Below, in pieces: positions 1-6,643 of a DNA stretch of 8,993 bases. Source of the stretch: Candidatus Rokuibacteriota bacterium. Its GTDB lineage: Bacteria > Methylomirabilota > Methylomirabilia > Rokubacteriales > JACPHL01. Numbering within the stretch: position 1 is the stretch's first letter; the number at the start of each line of letters is the position of its first letter. A program made the position numbers and the translations under genes. The stretch lies in contig JACPHL010000260.1 of NCBI GenBank assembly GCA_016188625.1, positions 1-8,993 of the forward strand, read 5' to 3'. The notes below the pieces were generated by a model. It was not told where the DNA came from. It did no database searches and saw nothing but the letters and a program-made list of their open reading frames with translations.

Positions 1-526
1 CGCCGGTGGGGGTGCCGAAGATGGCTTGGGGGGTGAGGAACATGTGGTCGATGAAGGTGAGCGGGTGCGTCCGGCGGATCGTCAGCGGCGCGGGGAAGTG
101 GTCGCCGAAGAGCGCGTAGAAGACGAACACGCTGGCGATGATCGGCAGGGGCCAGCCGGTCATCCGGCGGGCCGCCTCGAGCACGAGGAGGATCGTCAGG
201 GCGCCGAAGACGACGTCGAGGGTGGTCATCGGCCCGTAGTACCACTCCCGCCGGACGATGCGCTCGTGCTCGACGATCAGGTAGAGGTCGATGGCGAAGG
301 TGAGGAGGGCCAGGGGGATGTCGATCGCCCCGGCCAGGCGCCGAGGGAGCCGGCGCGAGCACGGCACCGTGAGGAAGCAGAGGGCGAGGAGCGTCATGAG
401 GTGCACGGTGCGCTGGAGCATCGACTCGAAGGCCCCGAACGCGCCGGCCCACAGGTGGAAGCCGGACAGGGCGACCGCGAGGGCGCCGATCAGCCACTTG
501 GCGGTGCGGCTCTCCAGGAGCGCCAT
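1..526 (-). CDS. TRAP transporter fused permease (4TM/12TM), N-terminal part
   Basis: Inner-membrane permease that would import an organic acid with the TAXI binding protein encoded just upstream. Only the first 175 residues are present; the gene leaves the window at base 1, and intact fused permeases are roughly 600-700 residues. Visible hydrophobic segments lie at about residues 11-33, 41-56, 66-86 and 103-140, matching the small DctQ-like part plus the start of the DctM-like part. Family-like stretches are FHLWAGAFGAFESMLQR near residue 23, FYALFGDHFPAPLTI at 136-150 and QAIFGTPTG at the edge. The start is the ATG at 526. It is in frame with the TGA of the preceding binding-protein gene, and none of the 16 codons between is a usable start, so an upstream start is excluded. 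No Shine-Dalgarno sequence sits at normal distance; the only purine-rich run is inside the hairpin at 537-564. Order after the TAXI gene is typical of TRAP-TAXI loci. Confidence 0.88.
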   Translation of the reverse strand, partial: MALLESRTAKWLIGALAVALSGFHLWAGAFGAFESMLQRTVHLMTLLALCFLTVPCSRRLPRRLAGAIDIPLALLTFAIDLYLIVEHERIVRREWYYGPMTTLDVVFGALTILLVLEAARRMTGWPLPIIASVFVFYALFGDHFPAPLTIRRTHPLTFIDHMFLTPQAIFGTPTG

Positions 527-536
527 GTCAGGGGAC

Positions 537-564
537 GGCCGGGGAGGGTCTCCCCTCCCCGGCC
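537..564 (-). promoter_or_regulatory. Perfect 12-bp hairpin with GAGA tetraloop between TAXI and permease genes
   Basis: Seen directly: on the transcribed strand the arm GGCCGGGGAGGG, the loop GAGA and the arm CCCTCCCCGGCC form a perfect inverted repeat. The loop fits the GNRA tetraloop pattern. The hairpin starts 10 bases after the binding-protein stop and ends 10 bases before the permease ATG. No U-run follows, so it is not a classical intrinsic terminator. In transporter operons such hairpins often stabilise the binding-protein message or reduce downstream expression. Here the stem also buries GGGGAGGG, the only Shine-Dalgarno-like sequence upstream of the permease. The role is inferred; the structure itself is unambiguous. 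Confidence 0.72.
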
Positions 565-574
565 GCGGGCTCGC

Positions 575-1591
575 TCACTTGAGGTAGCCCTTCTCCTCGT
601 AGAGCATCCGGGCGCCGTCATGGAGGGGGAAGCCGCCGATGTGCCGGGCCATCGCCTCGGGCTTGAAACCGGCGAGGGCGGCGTGGAAGGTCTTGAACTT
701 GGCGCTGTTCTCCGCCACCGCCTTCAGGCAGGCGTAGACGACCTCCTTCGGGAGCTCGGCGCGGGCCACGAAGACCCCGCCGTCGGTGGGCGCCGGCACC
801 GGCTCGGTCTGGCCGCGGAACTCCCCGGCCGGCAGCATCCCCTCGACGAAGCCGTACTTCTTCGACAGGTGGTCGATCAGATCCCGGTCCCACTGGAGGA
901 ACTTCATCTCGCGGGCGGTGGTCAGGTCCACCAGCCAGCCGATCTTGCCGGTGACCACGGCGAGGATCCCGTCGGCGTGGCCGTCCTTGATGAGGTTCAC
1001 GCCGTCGGCCCACGCCACGTGGCTCATCTTGCCGCCCCACTCCGCCAGCTTCTCCCAGTTCCCGCCCATCTCCTCGAAGGCGGTCCGCCAGATCCACTCG
1101 GTCGCGTTCCCCTTGGCCAGGGTCGTCAGGCGCGCGGGCCTCTTGTTCCGCACGATGTCCGAGACCGTGGTCGCGGGGAAGTCCTTCCGCACCACCGCGA
1201 TGAACTGGTACTCGTCCTGCACGTTCACGATGGCCCGGACGTTGGGGTAGTCCTGGTCGAACGCCCCCTGCTTCTGCACCGCCAGCTTGGTCATGATCCG
1301 GGTCGTCGAGGACAGGTCCAGCTCGCCCTTGTTGGTCCGGGGGATGTTGCCGATCCACCCCCCGGGCACCACGCTGATCTTGATCCCCGGGTAGGCGTCC
1401 CCCACGGTCTTGGCGAAGCCGGTCATCTCCACGTAGCCGATCCCGCCGACGGTGCCCCCGCCGGCCCTGAGGTTCGCGGTCACCTTCGTGGGGTCCACGG
1501 CGGCCTCGCCGAGCGGCACCCCGGCCAGCCGCGACGCGAGCACCCCGCCCCCCGCCGCGCCCATGACCTTCAAGAATCCCCTCCGATCCAT
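575..1591 (-). CDS. TAXI family TRAP transporter solute-binding subunit
   Basis: Periplasmic binding protein of 338 residues, a normal length for the TAXI family; it delivers a substrate to the TRAP permease encoded next. The N-terminus MDRRGFLKVMGAAGGG is a twin-arginine (Tat) signal, with RR at residues 3-4, the FLK motif and a hydrophobic core to about residue 24. Cleavage is probably near the GEAAVD stretch around residue 30. The mature part begins with the glycine-rich TAXI segment (RAGGGTVGGIGYVEMTGFAK), then AYPGIKISVVPGGWIGNIP and NKGELDLS, corresponding to the family's typical G-x-V-x-N-I-x-x-x-x-x-G-E-x-D-L block. The ATG at 1591 has a strong AAGGAGGAG Shine-Dalgarno at about 1595-1603. 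It lies 21 bases after the flavoprotein stop, so the two are almost certainly co-transcribed. The ligand cannot be read from sequence; TAXI proteins with known ligands bind small organic acids such as glutamate or dicarboxylates. Confidence 0.92.
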   Translation of the reverse strand: MDRRGFLKVMGAAGGGVLASRLAGVPLGEAAVDPTKVTANLRAGGGTVGGIGYVEMTGFAKTVGDAYPGIKISVVPGGWIGNIPRTNKGELDLSSTTRIMTKLAVQKQGAFDQDYPNVRAIVNVQDEYQFIAVVRKDFPATTVSDIVRNKRPARLTTLAKGNATEWIWRTAFEEMGGNWEKLAEWGGKMSHVAWADGVNLIKDGHADGILAVVTGKIGWLVDLTTAREMKFLQWDRDLIDHLSKKYGFVEGMLPAGEFRGQTEPVPAPTDGGVFVARAELPKEVVYACLKAVAENSAKFKTFHAALAGFKPEAMARHIGGFPLHDGARMLYEEKGYLK

Positions 1592-1612
1592 GGTCTCCTC
1601 CTTGGCTTGGCG

Positions 1613-3346
1613 TTAGTCTCCCACCTCGACGGTGAGCGCCCCGGCGCCCATCGCCTCGGGCTCCCTCCGGCTGAACCTGACGGGCTGGGTCCACACCTCC
1701 ATCCCGCCCCCGTCCTTGACCCGGACGTGGACGTTGACAAGCCAGGCCGGGGCGGGCTCCGGGTGGTCCCGACGGTAGTGGGCGCCGCGGCTCTCCCTCC
1801 GCTCGAGCGCGGAGCGCGCGATCACCCGTGCGGTGGTCACCTGGCTGAGGAGATTCAGCCAGTCCTGCCACGCGAGGTTGTACTCTCGCCCTCCCGGGAC
1901 CGACACGGCCCGGACCCGCTCGGCCATGGCCTCAAGCTCCTCGCCCGCGGATCGGAGTCCCTCGCCGTCCCGGATGAGCCCGACCCGCTCCCACATGAGC
2001 CGACGGAGCCTGGCCTGGAGCGCGTAGAGGTCCTCCCCGCCGCGGGCGCCGAGGGGCGCCAGGAGCCGATCGGCCCGCTCGGCCGCCCGGGCCTCCGAGA
2101 CCCGGGGGAGCGGCCGGCCCTCGACCCACTCGGCCGTGACATCCCCCGCGATCCCGCCGAAGACCGTGGAGTCGGCCACGCCGTTGCCGCCGAGCCGGTT
2201 GGCCCCGTGCACGCCCCCCGCGTCCTCGCCGGCGGCGAACAACCCCTCGAGGAGCGTCCGGCACGAGGGGTCGATGACGACCCCCCCCATCATGAAGTGC
2301 GCCGTCGGCCCCACCTCCACGGGCTCCCGCGCCAGGTCCCGGCCGAAGTCCCGGCACCGCTTGACCATCCCCCGGAAGTTGCGCTCGACGAACTCCGCGC
2401 CGAGGTGGGAGACGTCGAGCCAGACGCCGCCGTTCGCGGTCCCCCGCCCCTCCGCGACCTCCAGGTACGAGGCCCGCGCCACCAGGTCGCGGGTCGAGCG
2501 CTCCATGCGGCCCGGGTCGTGGGCGGCCATGAACCGCTCGCCGAGCCCGTTCCGGAGGTGGCCGCCCGCCCCCCGGAGCCCCTCCTCCAGGAGGGCCCCG
2601 GTCATCAGGGAGCCGGGGACCACGAGGCCCGTCGGGTGGAACTGGATCATCTCCATGTCCCGGAGCGGCGCGCCGGCCGCGAACGCCATCGCGATCCCGT
2701 CCGCCGCCTTGTCGGCGGAGCAGGCGACGACCCTGTACATGGCGGGGCCGCCCCCCATGGCGAGGAGGGTGGCGCGGCTCCGGAGTAGGCTGAACCGGCC
2801 GCTCCGGAGGTCGAGCAAGAGGGCGCCGCCGACCCGCCCCTCCTCGTCCTGGAGGAGCTCCACCGCCCGGTGCTCCTCGAGGACCCGGACAGGACGGACC
2901 CAGGCCTGCTCGGTCAGCCGGTTCATGATCTCGATCCCGGTGAGGTCCCCCTTGTGGACGGTCCGGTCGTAGGATTGCCCGGCGAACGGCTTCTGGTGGA
3001 TCCGCCCGTCGGGCGTGCGGTCGAAGAAGCAGCCGTAGCGGGCCTCGAGCTCGAGGAGGCGCCGCGGGGCCTCGCGCACGAGGGTCCAGGCCAGCTCCTG
3101 GTCGTTGATCCACCCGCCTCCCCGGAGCGTGTCCAGGAGGTGGGCCTCGAGCGAGTCCGGAGGCGCCAGCGCCGCGTTGTAGCCGCCCTGGACCATCCGG
3201 GTGCAGCCGGCCCGGCCCAGGAGCCCCTTGACGACCACCGTGACCGAGGGGCTCGGGGTCCGGTCGGTCGCGTGGAGGGCGGCCGAGAGGCCGGCCCCAC
3301 CCGCCCCGAGGATCAGGATGTCCGCGTCGAGGCGCTCCACGGCCAC
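1613..3346 (-). CDS. FAD-dependent fumarate reductase/succinate dehydrogenase-type flavoprotein
   Basis: Cytoplasmic flavoprotein of 577 residues in the SdhA/FrdA/L-aspartate oxidase superfamily. The dinucleotide-binding motif GAGGAG is at residues 14-19 and the second FAD-contact segment QGGYNAAL at 53-60. MIQFHPTG (His237), STRDLVARA (Arg286), GPTAHFMMGG (His350) and VHGANRLGGN (Arg384) match the substrate-binding and catalytic positions of fumarate reductases. GLFAAGEDAGG near 369 is the C-terminal FAD motif. A helical Succ_DH_flav_C-type domain ends with YRRDHPEP. The position that carries the covalently flavinylated His in SdhA/FrdA is Cys48 here (AGCTRMVQGG), so FAD is probably non-covalent. 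No iron-sulfur or membrane-anchor subunit gene is adjacent. The start is a GTG at 3346; a second in-frame GTG at 3340 (giving MERLDADIL) is equally possible, and the Shine-Dalgarno is weak for either. It lies 31 bases after the ThDP gene. It likely oxidises or reduces a C=C bond of a di- or tricarboxylate; the exact substrate is unknown. Confidence 0.87.
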   Translation of the reverse strand: MAVERLDADILILGAGGAGLSAALHATDRTPSPSVTVVVKGLLGRAGCTRMVQGGYNAALAPPDSLEAHLLDTLRGGGWINDQELAWTLVREAPRRLLELEARYGCFFDRTPDGRIHQKPFAGQSYDRTVHKGDLTGIEIMNRLTEQAWVRPVRVLEEHRAVELLQDEEGRVGGALLLDLRSGRFSLLRSRATLLAMGGGPAMYRVVACSADKAADGIAMAFAAGAPLRDMEMIQFHPTGLVVPGSLMTGALLEEGLRGAGGHLRNGLGERFMAAHDPGRMERSTRDLVARASYLEVAEGRGTANGGVWLDVSHLGAEFVERNFRGMVKRCRDFGRDLAREPVEVGPTAHFMMGGVVIDPSCRTLLEGLFAAGEDAGGVHGANRLGGNGVADSTVFGGIAGDVTAEWVEGRPLPRVSEARAAERADRLLAPLGARGGEDLYALQARLRRLMWERVGLIRDGEGLRSAGEELEAMAERVRAVSVPGGREYNLAWQDWLNLLSQVTTARVIARSALERRESRGAHYRRDHPEPAPAWLVNVHVRVKDGGGMEVWTQPVRFSRREPEAMGAGALTVEVGD

Positions 3347-3377
3347 GCGCTCATCCGGCGGGCGGGTGCGGCACGGT

Positions 3378-5044
3378 CTACCGCCGGCAGACCACGTTCA
3401 GGAGGGCCTGGCGCCGCTCCTCCCGGACCGCGTGGAGGGCCCGGCGGAGGGCCGGGACCAGCTCGGCCGGCTCCTCCACCCGCTCGCCGTAGCCGTCGAA
3501 GGCGCGGACGATCTCCTCGTAGCGCGGCGCGGGCGCCAGGTCGCTCAGCGGGATGTGGCGGGTGGTCGCGGCCCAGCCGTCCGGGTGGAGGCCGAGGCAG
3601 GCGGACTTGACCGCGTCCCAGCTCTCGTTGTTGAAGACCACGGTGAGAACCGGCAGCTCGTGCATCCTGGCGGCGAAGTGGCAGGCCGTGGGGACGCTGA
3701 ACAGGTACGCCCCGTCCCCCAGGGTGGCGATGACCGTCTTTCCCGGCGCCCCCAGCTTGGCCCCGAGGGCCGCCCCGAACCCCCAGCCGAGGCCGGAGGA
3801 GGGCGGGCTGGCGAGGTAGGAGCCGGGCTCGGCGAGGGGGGCGTGGCGGAGGTCGAGGGGGTACTCGTTGACGACGATGGTCTCCCGGTCCAGGACCTCG
3901 CCGACGCAGCGCGAGGCCCACTGAAAGCCGATCGGGCGCTGCTCCGCCTCGGCGCGGGCCGCGGCCAGCCAGACCTGGCGTTGGGCCCGATGCTCGGCGG
4001 CGAGGCGCTCGGTCCGCGAGGCGGCGATGGCGGGCCGGACGCGCTTGCCCACCGCCTCGGCGAGGAGGCCGAGCGCGACCGCCGGGTCCGCGGCCAGGAC
4101 GACGTCCGAGGGGTAGCTCCGGATCGGGTAGCGGCTGAAGTGGGGGTCCACAGCCAGGTGGATGACCCTGGCCTCCTCGCGCGGCTTCTGGATGGAGGGG
4201 TACCAGGGGACATCCGAGTCGAGGACCAGGAGGACATCGGCCTCCGCCACGGCCGGGTTCCCCTCGAAGGGGAGGCCGAACCCCAGCTGGCAGGGGTGAT
4301 CGTGGGGGAAGTTCATGTAGAACGGGTTGGTCTCGGATCGCGTCCCGCCGACGAGGCGACGACCAGGGGGAAGCGGGCCCCGGCCAGGAGCTCGGCCGCC
4401 TCCGCGAGCCGGGCCGGGTCGGGGTAGCGCCGGCCGGCCGCCCCCCGCCGGGGCGGCGAGGTGATGGTGATCGCCTCGACGGGCTGGGCGAGGACCTCGC
4501 GCGGCAGGGTGAGATAGACCGGCCCGCGGGGGTCGGCCATCGCCAGCTCGAGGGCCCGGTCCACCACCGCCTCGAGCTGGGTGGCGTTCCGGAGCTCGTA
4601 GTCCCACTTCACGAACTCCCGGACCATCCCGGCCTGGTCGAAGGCCTCCTGGGCCCAGTGGATGTAGATGTCCCGCGACCCGGGGAGGCCCTCCTCGGTG
4701 AGCGGCGTCCGCCCGGCGGTGAACAGGATCGGGGCCTGGGAGCGGGCGGCGTTGATGATCGCTCCGACGGCGTTGGCGGTCCCGACGCTGACGTGGACCA
4801 TCACCACCTGCGGGCGACCCGTCACCGCGTAGTAGCCGTGGGCCATCGAGACGGCCACGTACTCGTGGGGGACCAGGATCGGCCTGGGTGATGCTTTCCC
4901 CTCGGCCCGGAAGCGGGCGAGGGCGTCGAGGATGGAGGCGAAATCGGTCCCCGCGTTCCCGAAGAAGCAGTCGATCCCGCGGTCCCGGAGGAGCTCCAGG
5001 TAGGCCTGGGCCACGGTCTCGACCCGGATCGTCTTGGTCGCCAT
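3378..5044 (-). pseudogene. Thiamine-diphosphate-dependent enzyme (acetolactate synthase/decarboxylase superfamily), frameshifted
   Basis: ThDP enzyme split over two frames. The first frame (5044 to about 4334) carries the N-terminal Pyr domain: GNAGTDFASILDAL near residue 29, the activating Glu61 in VPHEYVAVSMAHGYY, and HVSVGTANAVGAI at 84-96. The second frame (about 4334 to the TAG at 3378) carries the end of the middle domain (YMNFPHDHP) and the PP domain with the Mg-ThDP motif GDG-X26-NN (GDG near 3712-3720, NN near 3627-3632). The break is at about 4334-4340: frame one reads SSAGRDP and then stops at 4313, while frame two resumes at ETNPFYMNFP. Compared with IlvB-type middle domains, about 20 residues (the helix and next strand between GRDP and the NFP-DHP motif) are missing, so this looks like a deletion of 3n+1 bases rather than a single-base slip. 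Intact length would be about 575 residues. The ATG at 5044 has AGGAGG at 5054-5059 and an 8-base spacer. The substrate is unknown; 2-oxo-acid decarboxylation or carboligation is expected from the family. An assembly or sequencing error is possible. Confidence 0.82.
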
Positions 5045-5092
5045 GCCGTCAACCCTCCTGCCGCGCCCCGAGCCGCGGCCGGCCCCGCCGGG

Positions 5093-5680
5093 CTAGAGGC
5101 CGAGCCTGGCGTAGATCCCGGCCAGGCGGTCGCGCGCGCGCTGGAGGACCTCGTCGTAGAGGTTCTGGCCGTGGGCGTCCATGGCCACGGTCAGCGGCCC
5201 CAGCCCCCGGACCCTGAACCGCCAGAGGCACTCGGGCATGAGGTCCTCCCAGAAGACCTCCTCGATGGCCTCGATCTGGGTCGTCTCCAGCGCGGCGGCC
5301 CCGCCCGTGATGGCGAGGTAGCACCCCCCGAACTCCCGCATCGCGGCCAGGCTCTCGCCCGAGAGGCCGCCCTTGCCGATGATCGCCCGGACGCCGAGAC
5401 GCTCGAGGAGCGGGCGGGTGAAGCGGTCCATGCGCATGCTGGTGGTCGTGCCGATCGAGACGGGCTCGTACCGCCCCTCCGCCTTCCGGACGTTGGGGGC
5501 CGTGTGGAGGACGACGCCGTCGCGGAGGTCCGTCGGGGGCGGGACCCGCTGGTCGAAGAGCCGGATCAGCGTGGCGTCGCGGAGGCCGAAGACCGTGCCG
5601 TCCAGGACGACCGTGTCCCCGGCCCGGAGACCGCGGACCCGGGCCTCGCCGAGGGGCGGGGTAAGGTGGTGGATCGCCAG
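5093..5680 (-). CDS. Class I fumarase/tartrate dehydratase-type hydro-lyase, beta subunit (C-terminal type), non-ATG start
   Basis: Beta subunit of about 195 residues, pairing with the alpha subunit encoded just before it to form an iron-sulfur hydro-lyase (fumarate/malate, mesaconate/citramalate or tartrate type). Motifs: LTPPL and LRAGDTVVLDGTV near the N-terminus, HTAPNVRKAEGRYEPVSIGTTTSMRMD at about 59-85 (cut here as HTAPN and GTTTSMRMD), IGKGGLS, and the C-terminal WRFRVRGLGPLTVAMDAHG, all typical of the FumA C-terminal/TtdB family. The first ATG in this frame is at 5437, which would drop 81 conserved residues including the whole N-terminal beta region. The frame is open from a TGA at 5708-5710, and no ATG, GTG or TTG occurs before 5437. 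The best start is CTG at 5680, preceded by GGGGA at 5687-5691 with a 6-base spacer. CTG at 5686, overlapping the alpha stop as CTGA, is the alternative. The stop is TAG at 5093-5095. Translation is probably coupled to alpha. Confidence 0.85.
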   Translation of the reverse strand: MAIHHLTPPLGEARVRGLRAGDTVVLDGTVFGLRDATLIRLFDQRVPPPTDLRDGVVLHTAPNVRKAEGRYEPVSIGTTTSMRMDRFTRPLLERLGVRAIIGKGGLSGESLAAMREFGGCYLAITGGAAALETTQIEAIEEVFWEDLMPECLWRFRVRGLGPLTVAMDAHGQNLYDEVLQRARDRLAGIYARLGL

Positions 5681-5682
5681 CG

Positions 5683-6597
5683 TCAGTCCCCGTGCTCGAC
5701 CCGGCCGTCAGGATGGATGCGGGCAGAGGCCCGCTCCCCCCGCCAGCACTGGAGCGTGACGGCCACCGGGTTCTGGGTGATGTGGGTGTAGGCCGCCTCG
5801 ACGTGGACGGCCAGCGCCGTGGTGTCGCCGCCGAGGCCCATGGGGCCGAGCCCCGTGGCGTTGATCGCCTCCAGAAGCTCCGCCTCCAGCTTGGCCAGGT
5901 CCGGGTCGTCGTTGGGCTCCCCGATCGGCCGCCAGATCGCCTCCTTGGCGAGCTTCATGGCGAGATCGGCGGTGCCGCCGAGCCCCACGCCCACCACGAT
6001 GGGCGGGCACGGCTTCCCCCCCGCCTCGAGGACCGACTCGAGGATGAACCGCTTGACCCCGCCGAGCCCGTCCGCCGGGGTCAGCATCTTGAGGAAGGAC
6101 TGGTTCTCGGCCCCGGACCCCTTGGGCATCATCCGCAGCTCGAGCCAGTCCCCGCCTTCCAGGAACTCGAAGTCCACCACCGGGATCCGGAGGCCGGTGT
6201 TGGTCTGGGGGTTCTCGCGGGTGATCGGATGGCAGACGCTCGAGCGCAGGGGGTGCTCGACGGTCGCCTGCTGGACCCCCCGGGTCAGCGCCGCCAGGAG
6301 GGCCGGGCCGTCGAACGGGAACCGCCGGCCGACCCGGACCTTGAAGACCGGGATACCGGTGTCCTGGCAGACGAGCAGCCCGTGCGCCTCGGCCACCTCG
6401 ATATTCTTCAGCATCGTCGCCAGGATCTCACGGGCGCGGGGGGAGGTCTCGCGGGCATGGGCGTGGGCCAGGGCGACCTTGACGTCCGGGGGGAGGACCT
6501 TCAGGGCGCGGAGGTAGAGGACCTTGGCGGCCTCGGCGATGACCTCCGGGAGCGGCTCGGTGCCGATGGCGGAACCCTCCGTCTCCGCTGACCGCAC
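5683..6597 (-). CDS. Class I fumarase/tartrate dehydratase-type hydro-lyase, alpha subunit
   Basis: Catalytic iron-sulfur subunit (FumA N-terminal/TtdA type) of a two-subunit class I hydro-lyase, adding or removing water on a dicarboxylate, most simply fumarate to malate. Family motifs are present (residues counted from an ATC codon at 6567): VCQDTGIPVF (Cys67), SSVCHPITRENPQTNTG (Cys112), KPCPPIVVGVGLGGTADLA (Cys187) and TLQCWRGERA (Cys274). Cys67, Cys187 and Cys274 align with the three 4Fe-4S ligands known for this class. The other strong block is GPMGLGGDTTALAVHVE. Length is 294 residues from ATC or 304 from the GTG at 6597, both normal. The start is uncertain. GTG at 6597 is the only standard start codon near the conserved N-terminus but lacks a Shine-Dalgarno. 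An excellent GGAGGG (6575-6580) sits 7 bases before the in-frame ATC at 6567. The longer reading from ATG 6726 overlaps the EF-G-like gene and is low-complexity, so it is rejected. The stop TGA at 5683 abuts the beta subunit. Confidence 0.88.
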   Translation of the reverse strand: MRSAETEGSAIGTEPLPEVIAEAAKVLYLRALKVLPPDVKVALAHAHARETSPRAREILATMLKNIEVAEAHGLLVCQDTGIPVFKVRVGRRFPFDGPALLAALTRGVQQATVEHPLRSSVCHPITRENPQTNTGLRIPVVDFEFLEGGDWLELRMMPKGSGAENQSFLKMLTPADGLGGVKRFILESVLEAGGKPCPPIVVGVGLGGTADLAMKLAKEAIWRPIGEPNDDPDLAKLEAELLEAINATGLGPMGLGGDTTALAVHVEAAYTHITQNPVAVTLQCWRGERASARIHPDGRVEHGD

Positions 6598-6624
6598 TAT
6601 CGCCCGGGGGGGGTGGCCTGTCAA
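6596..6624 (-). promoter_or_regulatory. Candidate sigma70-type promoter for the fumarase-TRAP operon
   Basis: On the minus strand a perfect -35 hexamer TTGACA (6619-6624) is followed by exactly 17 bases and then GATAGT (6596-6601), which matches TATAAT at four positions. It starts 20 bases after the EF-G-like stop. Transcription would begin near 6589, upstream of the GGAGGG at 6575-6580. That layout suits translation starting at the ATC at 6567 but not at the GTG at 6597, which overlaps the -10 element. The spacer contains a run of eight C residues (6606-6613). The motif and spacing are seen directly; promoter activity is inferred. Confidence 0.5.
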
Positions 6625-6643
6625 GAGCCCCGCCCGCCCCGGG

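Noticed and set aside
26-2788. A 920-codon open frame on the plus strand opposite the permease, TAXI and flavoprotein genes
   Set aside because: It is an antisense shadow: GC-rich third positions remove stop codons on the opposite strand. Its product is rich in Arg, Gly, Pro, Glu and His with no recognisable domain, whereas the minus-strand products show clear family motifs.
3201-4427. A 408-codon plus-strand open frame
   Set aside because: It lies opposite the ThDP and flavoprotein genes and has low-complexity Arg/Gly/Ala composition with no motifs. It is a shadow of the same kind.
3378-4607. An independent 409-residue gene for the C-terminal part of the ThDP enzyme
   Set aside because: The part above about 4334 is out-of-frame low-complexity translation of the N-terminal domain. 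True homology begins at ETNPFYMNFP, so this is the second half of one broken gene.
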